From: Lactarius indigo
Taxonomy: Eukaryota; Basidiomycota; Agaricomycetes; Russulales; Russulaceae
Direction of reading: 5' to 3'
Length of the DNA stretch: 64,000 nucleotides
Assembly: GCA_025766275.1 (NCBI GenBank)
Contig: JAFKAC010000001.1
Coordinates: 2,294,001-2,358,000, forward strand
Shown: one piece after another, positions 1-12,304 of the stretch
Numbering within the stretch: the first letter of the stretch is position 1
Layout: each line of letters opens with the position of its first letter
Notes under the pieces: model-generated
Databases searched by the model: none
Seen by the model: only the letters and a program-made list of their open reading frames with translations
Told to the model about the DNA's origin: nothing
Program-made: the position numbers and the translations under genes

Positions 1-16
1 CTGTTCTCCGAATAGT

Positions 17-2583
17 CTAGCTACTACCGACTCGGTCTCCCACATGCACAGACAACTTCGGAGCCGATAATCGCGACAGGTATTCCTGTATTTCGCGTGG
101 TCAGAACACAGCCATGTTGTTCCACGTCTAAATACGTACCCGCACCCATCGTTCTCTCTGTTCCGGAACGTGGTCAAACATAATGTACCGCTTGTCTCCC
201 TAGGACGCATAGTCAGTAAATGACTCTGCGGAAAGGGGCAGCGCGCACGAACCTTCAAGACCTTTTCCATTTCTGTAATATCCACGTTCTTTGCCAATTT
301 CTTCATGTCAACGTTGCCTCCACCACCCTCACCTTCGTCTTCATCACCAGCGTCATCTCGCTTTACCCCTCCCTCTGTTCCCTCGCCCCCAATCTTCCTC
401 AACCTTCCCCAAAACTCAACAAAAGAGTTTTCGGATAGCATATCGTTGAACGCTTCTCGTGCGCTCGTCGTTCTTGTAAGCTGCCACTGGTCAAATTCTT
501 GTTCGAGCTTGAATACGTCATAGCCCAGTTTCGTAGCCGGGAGTGAGGACAAGAGGGACGAAACAGGAAGCACAGTAAACTGCGTGGCGAGTGAGGGAGT
601 ATTGGAAAGGAAGAGCGCGTGCAAGTTGTCCAGGTGTTTTGCGCGCAGTTGGCTGACATGCGTCTGAAACAAATGGCGCTGGTGGCCCAGAGACAGAGAG
701 GAATATCGAAAACGTGGATCGGACTGCAATTGTGCAAGGGATGATTCCCATGTTGCCTAGACAAGACGATTAGATCGCCGCCCGTGACAGAAGGCCGCTC
801 GTACCTGTGGTTCCCGTATAGCATCCGTTAAAGAGTCCTGAATGAAAAATGATGCTCAGGTGAGCGCCAGTACACGGCTCGCGAAGTCTGAAGCAGGTAG
901 CTATGGCGCACCTGAACTGCAGTTCCCCCTCCTCTTTATTTAAATCGACCCTCGATTTCTCAATATTCGCTTGCACTCGATCGCGCTCCGCCTTGATTTT
1001 CTCTTCGCGCTCCTTAACAGCGTGTGCCTTTCTGTCCTTGCGTTTCTGTGTTTCATCGACTCCTTCAACGGGAGCGATATCAACCGCTGGTTTTTCACTT
1101 GGATCCTGGAGCCGTTCGGTTGGACTGTGAGTTTGAGAACGTGTCAAATAACTCTTCACGCAGGGAAGACGAGCCGACAGCATCATAACGAGGGTCGGCA
1201 GATATGGCTTTCTTAACCTGAGTACAAGAGTCAGACAATTAGTTGGGCAAACGGAAAACCTGCTTGCCTCTTTCCAAGCGGCACCCTGTTGAGTAACACC
1301 ACTCTCTCTGAGAAGTGCGAAGAAGTCCGCCTCCGCTTTCTGCGCAAGTGCACGCTTTCCTAAAATCATTTCAGGTCAAAAAGACAAACACGCGACAAGG
1401 AAGAACACACACGTTCTCCGAGCTCCTTGAGAAATTCTCGAAACCGTTTCTCTCTCTCCCGGTCGTCCCTTCCCCAACCGTAAAACCGCCTGTCCTTCTT
1501 CCACTGTCTCCGAAAATCGGACCAGCTCGTTCGCGTGCTCTTTACTTCCGTTGTGAGAAGTCGTTCGAACTCTTCCTTGGGATCCTCCTTCTCCTTCTTG
1601 ACTCGCGACGCCCGAAGTTCGCGAGCACGCTCTCGGCAGTACTCGTCAAAGGCCTCGCGACGCGCGGAGACAGACGGAAGGAGTACATAGCGCGGATCGG
1701 ATATGAACAATGGAAGTGACGTATCCCATGGATGTAATGGGTTGATGTCCTTCTCCCGGAGTAAGGTCTGCGAGTAGCACGCGTGAAATGGTTTCGGAGG
1801 GAACTGCCACATCAACACACCTTGAATAGTGCCTTCCCTTCCTCGATGGAAAGGTCGACACGGTCAGGCATGTGGATTTGAGGAGCACCTTCGGGAGCTT
1901 TCTGTGCTGCCTCTGCTTCCTCCTGCTCTCTTCTTTTCTCTTCTTCCTCGGCCTCCTTAGCAAGTTGCGCAGCAGCTTCTCTCTGCCAGTCCTCTTCTTG
2001 GTCGTCGTCTGTTCCTTCTCCCTCTTCTGGCTCGTCTTCTACGCGTGGCTTCTTGGAGACGACGGACTCGTCCGCTGGAAGGACGTCTTCTGCCTTCCTC
2101 TTCACGACCTCCTGCACCTCCATTCTGATCCTCTCGATTTCGCGCTCCTGCTCAGCCACTGCGTCCCTCTGTGCCCTTTCTTGTGAATCTTTTTCCGCTT
2201 GGACTCTGTCATCCTCTTCCTTTTTATTGAGAAGCTCGACTGCGTCCTTGATCTCGTCAGGTACAGTCCATACGCTCTCTTTCTTAGCTTTGTTGGTGTA
2301 AAACACGTTCCCCTGATTAGTTGTTACACGGAGCCAGTCTGTCCCTGGAATGGGCGTCTTGATTTTTGGTTTCTCCTTGGGCGTAGAAACGGGCAGTGCA
2401 GGTAAGGGTCGCACATAAGTAGACTCTCCGGTAAGGGTGTTGAAAAAGTATATCTGGCTGGTAGGACCTGTTCAGAGTCGTCAGCACGAAATACACGGAT
2501 ATGTGTTGGCATCTTACCAACGTGTTCTGTCCACCCAGGAGGAAGAGGAGGGGGCACGGTGGCAAGAGGATGTGGAGGCGACA
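17..2583 (-). CDS. WW/FF-domain transcription elongation-splicing factor (TCERG1/Dre4-like)
   Basis: Nuclear protein of the TCERG1/CA150 and S. pombe Dre4 type. WW domains bind proline-rich splicing factors and FF domains bind the phosphorylated Pol II tail. From the start at 2583, exon 1 encodes PPPLPPGWTEHVG and splices near 2518-2470 to GPTSQIYFFNTLTGEST, giving WW1. WW2 (TDWLRVTTNQGNVFYTNKAK) lies near 2340, followed by an acidic/Lys-Glu coiled region. FF repeats follow: ALFK spliced to TLLREKDINPLHPWD near 1810-1750; AEADFFALLRE and DPRYDAVGSSSLREEL near 1340-1120; DAIREPQATWESSLAQLQ near 830-740. The last exons read GDKRYIMFDHVPEQRERW and end at 17-19. An intron near 1267-1220 has GC-AG ends (GCAAGC...CTCAG). 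Between the second and third FF blocks the frame changes: either a 43-nt intron with a weak donor, or a +1 shift at AAG-TGA-A near 1097. Family assignment is firm; exact exon edges are not. Confidence 0.85.
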
Positions 2584-2958
2584 TCTAGAGACCCGGAATG
2601 AGGCCGGAACCGGACCCAGAGCCGAGGCTTGAGCGGTACACAGCCCGTTCCCACGGGCTACGCTGCAGTGCCAGAACAACAGTAAGAAACCAATAGATAG
2701 AACACAACAATATGAATAGCGGAACATGTCATACATATCAAGAACCCATTTACCTCATGCCATCAGGTTGCGCCCTACAGCTAGCGTCCGTGGCTTAGTG
2801 GGGTGGCTGTATCTAAGTCGGCGGTTCTGTTCGCCGGTGCTCTTGATTGGATTGTTAATCGGAGGGCCACGCTGTCATTATCTGCGCTTCAAATCGCGCA
2901 TTGTCACGTTGGTGTTTTGATTTACCACATGCCGGACCTGGTCTTAGCCGTTTCCGAT
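2584..2958. other. Intergenic spacer, no gene seen
   Basis: This is the divergent gap between the WW/FF gene and the peroxygenase relic. It contains a match to the Pol III box A (TGGCTTAGTGG near 2791), but no box B and no acceptor-stem pairing, so no tRNA is called. No other signal was recognised. Confidence 0.5.
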
Positions 2959-3803
2959 ATATGTCTACTTCCCTTGCATACCTCCGAAATGCCGTACCTG
3001 GGGTGCTTAAAGACCTGCACCCGCTGATCGCCTTCCCCACCTCGCAGCCTCCTGCTCCTCCCCCCCCACTAGCATGTCGACCCCAAAAGCACAGTTTCGT
3101 TCCACCTTCTGCTAAAGATAGTCGTTCTCCCTGTCCCGCTCTCAATGCGCTCGCGAATCATGGAATCTTGTGCGTGCGTTTATCGGCATCCACCGATCCT
3201 TGGACTTACGTCCATTTTACAGGCCCCATGACTGGACGCGGTATCACCGCCTACCAACTTATTAGTGCCATCCGGCAGCACTACCACATCTCCCTGCCAT
3301 TAGCCACCCTTCTGAGCGTGGGCGGCACCCTCGTCTGTGGTCGACACTTTACGATTGACCTCGAAGATCTTGCCCGCCACAATTACATCGAACACGACGC
3401 ATCTTTGACTCACGCCAACTGTCATCCAGACGGTCGATATGCACCTGTCACCGTAGACAACGACCTAGCTTCAAAATTTACTCAACTCCTCTGAAAATCA
3501 CGACTTTCTACATTCGAAGATCTCGTGCGAGCTCGCGCAGCCCGTGATCAGACGCTACAAAGGCCCCTCAGTAGATTGCACGGTGTGATCTCTCGAGGAG
3601 AGGTCGCACTCACTTTACAAACACTTGGCGATAGTGAGGGGCGAGTATCGAAGCAATTTATCCGAGAATGGTTTGGGGACGAACGGCTGCCAGGGGGGTG
3701 GTCGAAGCCTGCGAATACCACGGGTCTCTTGAGCACAACTAGAATCGCCAATCGGGTAGCAGATTTGGTCAAGGAGGTGCCAATTTCCAAGAAAGTAGTT
3801 TGA
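2959..3803 (+). pseudogene. Broken heme-thiolate peroxygenase/chloroperoxidase-family gene
   Basis: This is a relic or damaged copy of the fungal unspecific peroxygenase/chloroperoxidase family, which uses a Cys-ligated heme and H2O2 to oxidise organic substrates. Visible hallmarks are SRSPCPALNALANHG near 3120 (the PCP heme-ligand motif), ARHNYIEHDASLTH near 3372-3413 (the acid-base Glu region), and REWFGDERLPGGW near 3664-3702. An intron follows NHGIL (GTGCGT donor at 3170, acceptor at 3222). After it the family motif LPHDGRGITAYQL is split by one extra T at 3233. A TGA at 3492-3494 then interrupts FTQLL and KSRLSTFEDLVRARA, with no splice site nearby. No signal peptide is evident after the ATG at 2959, which is the first plausible start. 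Two lesions make a pseudogene likely, but an assembly error or recoding is not excluded. Confidence 0.72.
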
Positions 3804-5051
3804 TCGGGTGGCTAGTGATGTGTGTGTACGTACTACGTAGCTTACTGGAGCTCCTTTTTTGACGTGTAATGTGTTATCTAATGTGCGATCTTATCTCCAC
3901 TAAGCCAGTCAGACTTAATAGCGGGAACTGACTTTACCCGGAGCCGGAATGGAACCTGTTCGGGAAATGTACCTTTTTATCGCCCGTCCCGCGAACAAGG
4001 CACGTACTCAAGCTTTCACGAGGGCGAGGGCTTGTAGAAGAGCGAGTGCAACGGTAGGAATGGAGCGAATACAAACGGAGTTACTTCACCTCTGTGATTC
4101 TCCCTTTGCTTAGTGCGTCCTATCGATCAATTAATCTCATCTACTACCAGTATAGGTAAAATTCATTATTAGCGATGCGATATCGATTCAATTGAATATA
4201 CGTACCGCATTTGTTTGAATCTGGGGCGACGAGCAGTGCCACTTTGGTGCCACTGGCCCTGCAAACGACGACCACCTCAGCGGCAACACGGCATTTTCTG
4301 ATGAGCCCTCTAAGTCAGAGATAGTCCCGGAGTCGCATGCCCGCGGTTTCATGTGCCTCGTGGATTCGCATAAGTCGATAAGGAGATATTCAAGAGGTGC
4401 GCAGATCCATCCCATGTATGTTACCAAAATTGCAATTAATCATTCACATGTGCCTGTCGTACAATTCGGAAGGCGTGATGTCGAAAAGGGCTTGAATGCT
4501 TTGACTTCCATTCTTCCGTGCTTCATGCAAATTTCATGGCGTGGGGTATTAACCCTGTCCGGCTTTACTGTACTAAGAACTTCGGGCGGCATTATGCAAA
4601 CAAATTGCTTTATTGAAGCGAGATCACCGCGAAGATGTTGTCCTTGTGCATGGCCGACTCGGAGAAGCACGTCGTTTCCTTTTAACTTTGACCGGAATCC
4701 CCACTGGGGTTTCTGTTCTCTCGCCATCATGCGCAGCAGGTTTCATACGACAAGTGTTATGCCCGTGGAGGCTTGCGTGGAGGTATGGAAGTGCATCAGG
4801 ATGAATAGCCCAACGCTGGGTGCTTACATCGATGATACAGCTTAGCAACACTCCGCGTGTTACATCGGAAGAAAAGGGGCGGATGGGGAGAATTCCCCGA
4901 GGAGTTGGTAATATTCCTACAAGAAGAGGCCGGAAGGAAGATATCGATATCTAACCTAGATGGGATACACACATTAACTGAAGGGAACCGAGGAAAAATT
5001 AAGTCGAAAAACGAACTCCAAGCGAAGTGAGATTTCTTCAGTGTTCAACGT
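3804..5051. other. Gene-free 1.2-kb spacer
   Basis: The spacer has AT-rich patches and scattered short open frames on both strands. The longest, at 4351-4845 on the plus strand and 4440-4730 on the minus strand, look like no known family and show no splice-linked extension. A short direct repeat of GTTCAAC occurs at 5042-5056. I recognise no gene, RNA or mobile element. Confidence 0.5.
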
Positions 5052-8000
5052 TCAACGTTCATCCATGTTGCCCCGGACAGTGTCCATTATGCTCATGACA
5101 TGCGAAAGTGGCTCGACACTTGACGGCCTAGTCGAGTGGTATACGCTCGCTTGCCTGAACCTGAGAGTGGCCCGTGTAGGCCGCCCGTATCGGTACCAGG
5201 TAGGTGTGGCATCAAAGAGCACTATCATGGTAGTAACTACACAATATATCGATCGGTGAAAACATCTGAGTCCGTGAGACAATAAACGAGTGGCAAGCAG
5301 GTACAAGATATCTGACAATGGACTATTCATACATAAAATCTGGCGCAGAAAGACATCAGACATGTGCAGAGTGAAGGGACTGGAAACATACTTCTTGTTG
5401 ATCTGATACAGCAGCAAATTGAGATTAAATTTAGCGAGGCCATTAAATAAGGAGAGTGATGCTCTGTCTTGATATTGAGCCTGTAAAAGATCTTCCAGCC
5501 GGACATCAGCGACTGCCATGCGATTTGTGATTCCTAGAGTGTTGTTGAACGACTCAATAGTGAACACTCCAAGCTGGTTCGAAGATATGACGAGGTCGAT
5601 CCTGTCGAATTGCCTTGGGGAAAATTGGTCGATGGATAAGAGTATGCCTCTCTCGTACAGGTCTTGTGCGCTATACTTGAACGAACCAAACTGGGGAGTC
5701 TTGCCTGATTTCTGAAGGTCCCGGAGATGAAAGTACTGCTTTGTGAAAGGCATGATGATTCGCTTTTTTCTAGGCGGAGGTTAGTGTAAATCGCATGATC
5801 AGGTGTGAGAAAGTCGCATACGATTTCCCTCGCTGCATGGTTGCCATGGCCACCTCAACGTAACTATTATAGCTATTGATCTGTTCCTCGAAGTACTTCT
5901 TGCGTTCGTTGAGGTGTTGCAGAGCTTCCGTCATGTTCCCTATCTCTTGCTGGCGCTGGAGGCGCATGCGGTGTTTGCTGCGAACATCGTGGGCAATAGG
6001 CGTTTAAGATGCCTTGATAACCGTCGTTGCGTGTAATCTTCCCTTGCTTCTCTAACTCAAGAAGGAAGAAGATTGCGTGTGCTTTCACCTCATGAAAAGA
6101 CAGCCTAATCTGACGTTAGCATCGTTCTACACATAAAGACAATCAACTTGCGATCGGATATCCTCCAGACGATACGCGGATTCTTGTGCAGCCGCAGATG
6201 GCGCGCGCCTCGGATGGCGGAGGCGGTGATCACTCTCCATTTCAGACTCAAGAATGTCCTCCCACATCGTTTCGTGTTCGGCCGAAACAGGTTGCATAAG
6301 GGACTCCACTAGATCTTTGGCAGGTTGAACACGAAGAATGGCGAGGACGGTGCGCTTGGCTTGCACCCAGAGCGTCTTCTCGTCGGCGCGAGGATCTAAA
6401 CAGTTGGTTAATTTCCCACTCGGCACACGAATGATATCCCTTACCTCGGACGTGCGCAAAACGGTTTGTCAGTTCCAACGTGATTGCCCGATCCCTGGCG
6501 TCTTTGAGTTCTTCATTACCAAATTGAGGTACACCGTCAAGCTCTTGGAGAATAATCCGCAAAGCATCATCACGACCCGTGCCCTGAGGGGTTGGATCAG
6601 AAAGGGGCGAGTGTGCACGCCCAGCGAAAAATAGCGCACCAGGCGGTCAATATGCTGCGCAAGCAACCCGTGCATGGCGTAGACTTCGTTAGGTGAGATG
6701 TATATCGGTTTTGGTTGCACAGTGACATCTAAAAATTCGTGGGCATGGTATTGAGTTTCCGCGTCGGGGACATCGGCAACTGAAAGTCCGTTGAGATGCA
6801 TAATTTTTGTATGCTCACAAAATACCTACCATCAAGAAGCCAGGCTGTGAATTGTGAAATGGCCTTTGTCACGTATTCATTAATAGGGATGTAGCTCGGC
6901 ATGTCATCCCCGAATTCGGAGCAGCTTGTTATCTGTGCCAGGACTTTGGAGATCTGGGCAAGGTTTTTGCGGGAGCTGACATCAACAGTGCTAGAAACGA
7001 TATCAAAAGTTTCGGGAGTACTTAAATTACAGAGGAGTTCAGTAAGTTGAAGAAAGGGGAATCAGGAAGGGCGGGTGCCTACATAATCGCTGGGTTGATA
7101 TAACGATAGAAAATGAGGCGACCGATGCAGATAGCACACGCTTCGTCAGAAGCATCAGGGAATTTGTTCTGATTGGTGTGTGGGAATGTGTGTGGACGAG
7201 CAAAACGTGAACAACTCACTCTAATCGCCACGAGGGTCTCACGAGCCAGGTATCGTATTCCGTACGGCATCTTCCTTGTCGATTGCATAACAGCCGTGAC
7301 GAAGGCTTCCGTCCACCATCTCAGCACTTGAAGGTCTAGAAAAAATGTGTCACACGGCTATTCGTTACATAGAGACCACTTACGCCGAATGTACTCCGGA
7401 CGTGTGATTGGGTCGTTGAGGGCTTGGGTGAAGGAAATGTCTTTTGACTTCGAGATTGCCTTTCCAGCGCGCATCTCTTCAAGGTCGATTCGAGCGCGGT
7501 AGATCTAGAGGGTTTTGGTCAATTCATAGATACACAGGGTGGAGCCTGGGATGTCGCCACCTGCTTGGGATCGACTTCCAGATCCAGGTCGTCAGTCGCA
7601 ACGACATCGCGTATCAAAGGTTGTAATGTCTCGCGAATATGTACGGTTTGCTTGGGTCGAATGTAGTGGAGCGCAATATTGATATACACTGGATGTCCGT
7701 GAATCACGTCGGCAATTGATTTCGCGCACTCCACCTCTTCTGCTATCGAGAACTGAATATTATGTTATTCCTCGGTGAACCAAACGTTATAGGGGACATC
7801 GCACCTGGAACAATTTGAGGAGAAGATAGTCCTCTCTACGATCCTGCCCATACCCAAAGAGTGTAAGGACGACCCTCTCCAGGAGGCGGCGGTCCTTCTC
7901 AGGCACGTTGTCTCCTGACATTTCCAAAAATAGTCTAGCAAGGTATTCGCCGCGGGACTGAAGAAGATAAAATAGCTGTTGGTAAAGTTCTAGCTTTCGC

Positions 8001-11000
8001 TTCGCGGCATGGTCGAGAGCGCTCGGTCCCGCAAAAGGATCACCGTGGGCCGCCAGCACGGACGCCCTTGACGCATGTGCCGCTGCGGTATCAGCCCCGT
8101 ATTTGCGCCGCACCTTAACAAGCTCTTCGAACGTCTTGACATTGTGTACAACGAGTGCGATTTTGACATCCAGGTCGTTGACGTCGTTCTCAAGAGCCTG
8201 GTTCTCACGAATTCTCTCGACGACCTGTTTCCGCATACGTTCGAGGTCCAACTCCTCCTGGAAGTCAGCCTCGGAATCATCCAGAAGGTGCACGAAATTC
8301 TTGATAGTCCCGACCGAGACGTTTGATCCCATGGTGAGTTGCCGATACTGCTCTCGTGTCTCCTTCGCGCGGAACAAGGACTGAATCTTGACGACTTTGT
8401 GTAGGTTCTCACGGTAATACTGCATCTTCTCGCGGAACTTCTTGCGCTGCAGGACCCCTCTGAATAGCGCTTGCAAGGCAGAGGCGACGCTATGGCTTCT
8501 GCGTAGATGATCGCGCCAGGCGTGCCAGTCACGACGCACGAGAAATCCACGCGCGACGGCCTGAAATCCAAGGACATCCGGCAAGGAAAACTCCAAGCGT
8601 TTGATCTGCTCTCGGTGACGATTTCTTGACAGGGCCGCGCGAGCCAATGCCTGGAAACCACCAACTGACCTTGCGACTTCAACCTTAGACAAGGTCTTGT
8701 GCAATGCTTTATGGTGGTGTTGCGTTAGATTTGCCCGTGCGCGTGCTTGGAGCTGGACGATGATCGGGGTTGCTTTCCGCAATCCTCGGATAAGGACTAA
8801 GAGCCGCTTGCGCGCCAGATATGTCCGAACGGCCTGCCTGAATGCGGACGATGACGTCCGTGATATTCTCCAATTTTGCAAGTTGAGTTCCTATTCGCCT
8901 TCGCACCAACACCCCAGCTGCCTGCGCTTGGAGTGCCATGATGGATCCTTCCAGACGGTCCAAGGCATTGAGTTGCCTGGCTATGGCCGCCCTTCGTATT
9001 GCGCCTCGAGCTGCTGCTTGGAGTTTGACGATGGAGCCGAATACCTTCCGGGTGGAGAACACTTTCATCAGCTGGTCCTGCTTCCGTTGAACGATGCGCG
9101 CGCGAGCCTGTGCCTGCATTTTCGTGACCGAAAAGACACTGCGCTGAAATGCCGTGTGTAACCTGGCGAGGCGTCGACGGACTAAATATCCCCTAATTTG
9201 CGCTTGAATCTTGACGACATTCTGTGAGCGACCTTTGACTCGTCTGATCCACGCATACCATCGCTGTCGTAGAAGACCTGCGCGACATGCGGCCTGCAGT
9301 GCAACGACCCACGGCAGTAGACGAGCTTGCTGCCCCCGATAATAGGAAACGGCGCGTCGAGTAAGAACACCCCTGCTTTGCGCCTGAGCGCGGACAATAT
9401 ATCTTTGGGCTAACTGGAGGCGGGCGGTCTGCGTCGCCTGTGCCTTTCTCGCGAGAAACCCACGAGCGAGTGTCTGAACTGATATAATGGACGACTCGTT
9501 CTCCAGCAGAAGGCGATCGCGTACTGGGATCAGATGAGTGACCAATACGAAAGGAATACGCGAGACGAGCTGACTTTCTTCCTCGGTTTCCTCTGGTTCC
9601 TCGTTAATCTCTAAGGCAAGCTCTCTACCAACGTTTCCAAAGTTTGGCATGGGTACTCCAGCATCCTTGAGACCTTTCTGTGTTTTCTGGAGTTGATCGT
9701 CAGAGAATTGCAGACGACCAACTAAGTTGCCAATCCGTTCAGCCAGGCCGCGACGAGCGAGGAGATGGCTAAAAACAGGCGAAGGTCAACCAGCGCGACA
9801 AACGAAACAGAGACTATTTGGTACCTCAGTGCGTGTATGCAGTAAATGACCTTGGGAAGGTTTTTCTTCTCATAAAGGTCCTGTAAGTTCAAAGATGAAG
9901 CTCTATTACAAACCATTAGTATTTCAATGGGCCAAGAGGGAATTACGCACTAACCTCAGGGAGACCAACGTGCCTTACAAAGTTGAAGAAGTGGTTGATA
10001 TTGTCTGAATGCCGAAAATCGAGTTTGGGGGCGTCGTAAATTCTACGAACAACAGCTTCACCCTGAAATACCCTGACAAGTTTGGCGAGCACAACGCCGT
10101 TCCGCAAGGATTCTTCCATGTCTACGACTCCAAACCCGAGCTCTTCCCCGAGACAACCCTCAATCCACTGCTGCGCCTCGCCGACGTGACAAAGATACTC
10201 ATAAGCTTGCATAAGATGACGTTGAGTATCTGCCCAGAGACCTCTCGTACTTCGTGCCGCGGAGAGAGGCGACGATGTAGGAGAGCTAGGAACCTTGTCG
10301 CGGGATAGCTTGAGTCGACCAGGGATGCCCACAACGCCATCTGGAGTTGCTGCGCTAGTGGCGACAGATTCCCGAGATTCGCGCTGCCGAAGAGCTGGTC
10401 GCCTCTCGAGACGTTGTTCTCTCCACTTTTGCCTTTCGTTCCGAGCCTTTTCCTCCTCACGCTGCATTTGTGCATCGTCGTCTGCCACCCAGTTATCGTC
10501 CGCGTCCCCACTAGCGATCCTGGGGAGGTGTCGCCCCAGCTTCCGTCCGACAATGAGGTTCTCGCCGTAAGGTCGATGCCTTCTTGCTGGTCATATATGG
10601 GCTCTTGTATGGGGCGGGGTGCATAGCGGGAGGTGGCATCGAACTAGACTGGAGAGAATCTTGGAGTGCCCCAGATCTTGCCGAGATGTTGCCAACAGTG
10701 TCGACGGGAATGTCCCGAGAGCGAGAGCTTGATGTCGCACGAGGCGATGAGGAGGACTGTTGCCTCCCAACATGATCGGTATTGGTTATGAGATCTTCGT
10801 ACACAGAGGTAGGACGGATGCGACCTGAGCTAGGTATGTCCTTTCGGGAAGGATTGATGCGCCACGAGGGCGATTCGTCCTTCAGGGGGGTTGAAAATAC
10901 ATCAAAAGAGACAGATGATCTTGCTGCCTTTAAAGGGACATCGTTCACAGTGCGAGCACGTGAGCGTGCAACATTCAAAGGTGGTAGGTCACTGTTACCG

Positions 11001-11629
11001 TCACTGGAGGCTTCTGATAGAACGGCAGCAGAACCCGTAGTAGCTGAGGCGGAAGATGGAAGACGAATACGGTATGCAACGTCAGTGAGGGAGGTGTTAG
11101 AAGACGGGCGCGCGGGGTCTGGGTTAATGATAGAAATACCGGTTGAATTGGGGGACAACGGTGAGGCGATTATCGGGGCGGGTGTCGTACGAGGTTTCGA
11201 ATAAGTCCGCTGAGCATCAGAAAGGTCTTGAGTTCGTGATGGAAGTGGCGAAACCTCTGTGGAGTCGGACGAAGGGGATGATGTGCGTGGAGATCTTGAG
11301 TCCGAAGATTCCCTTGGGACGCTGGGTAAGTCCTTTTCATCCATAACAGCCTCCGCCCGGACACGTTCCTCCCACTTTCCGCGAACAGCGTCGAGACTAC
11401 TGCCGATACGATGGGAAGGTGTCCATCGTCGGGTCGTGCCTGTTGTTGTGGACGTGCTATTACCGGTGGTGAGAGAATTGACGGTCGAGACAGAGCCAGC
11501 CCTCGAAAGCGATCCGGTATTTGTAGAACCGCGCTCGAGGAGGCGAGCCTGGTAAGCGAAGCCTATGGATGAATTAGGCCTACCCGAACGCACGGACGAA
11601 CTAGAGGCTGAAGAATCGGATCGCTCCAT
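5052..11629 (-). CDS. IQGAP-family RasGAP-like scaffold (Iqg1/Rng2 type)
   Basis: Cytokinesis scaffold that links actin, calmodulin and small GTPases at the contractile ring. From the start at 11629 there is a long Ser/Thr-rich low-complexity head to about 10600. A calponin-homology domain follows (GRKLGRHLPRIASGD near 10520; AQQWIEGCLGEELGFGV near 10150; DLYEKKNLPKVIYCIHALR near 9850). Next is an array of about 13 IQ units (such as IQAQIRGYLVRRR and FQAVARGFLVRRDW) from about 9490 to 8350. The GAP-related domain spans about 8000-6300 (ELKDARDRAITLELTNRFA) and the RasGAP C-terminal domain about 6100-5380 (SFHEVKAHAIFFLLELE; LLYQINKKY). The true stop may lie in a short exon between 5052 and 5390. 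Conserved sequence runs across three apparent +1 breaks near 9881, 8834 and 5998 that ordinary introns do not explain. The family call is secure. It lies head to head with GCP3. Confidence 0.9.
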
Positions 11630-12304
11630 GTAGTCGTATCAAGTCGTAAAAATCGTGAGTAATACCACAACCCCCAGCAGGTACGAACGGTGTAGTGGAG
11701 GGGTGAGTAAGTCGAGTGTGTAAGGAATGATTCCCGAGGATGTTCAGGTTGAAGATTGAGCGCTGAGCTCTTGCGAGCTTTGAGCGATTGACCCGGAACT
11801 GCTGCCAAAGCGGCGAGCGCGATCACGGTCACTTACCGTTTAGGCAAGCACGCGTTGCTCTTCCCGAGGCAGTGGCAGTCCCAGAATAACCAATGTCTGC
11901 TTCGTCTACAACTTACTCGCTCGAGTCTCTTATTCATTCTATCATCCCCCAGTCTAGGAGCGACCAGTGTCCTGTTCAACGATCTTCTCGCGCACTCTAA
12001 AGATGTCCTATCTAGGTGAATCACGCTGTCTATAGGTCCTCAACGTCGATTGACACAATCTCCAGCCACATAGGGCAAAGTCGAGAAAGGGATATCGGCC
12101 ATCTGGCGGATCTCGTTAAGCGTCGTCGTACGAACATAAACTTCTTGCTGTGCACCGCTTAATTTATACGTCTGCACCAGTTTCTCAGAACCGCCCTGAC
12201 GGTGTTTCGTCAGTACAATTCACAAACCTGTTATCTAGATTACTGGAACAGGTGCCCTTTCCTCCAGTGAGCGCGCAAATTGCTACTGAGCCTTTACACA
12301 GCCC
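11630..12304. other. Divergent promoter region between IQGAP and GCP3
   Basis: About 0.7 kb separates the IQGAP start from the first good GCP3 start. Short open frames here (for example 12150-12304, plus) might hold an extra 5' GCP3 exon, because the predicted GCP3 N-terminus is short. I see no TATA box or binding motif that I would defend. Confidence 0.4.

Noticed and set aside
2785..2856. tRNA-like box A (TGGCTTAGTGG)
   Set aside because: No box B consensus and no acceptor-stem complement downstream; a chance match.
4351..4845. Open frame of 164 codons in the 3.8-5.0 kb spacer
   Set aside because: No family resemblance, no introns, and overlapping open frames on the opposite strand of equal quality.
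6590..6660. Apparent frame break in the IQGAP GAP-related domain
   Set aside because: Explained by a normal intron (GTGCGC...CCTCAG) joining QHIDRL to GTGRDDALRII.
10555..10690. Possible +1 break before GENLIVGRKLGRHL in IQGAP
   Set aside because: A GTCTAG...AGCAAG intron of about 66 bp restores phase through a disordered region, so it was not counted.
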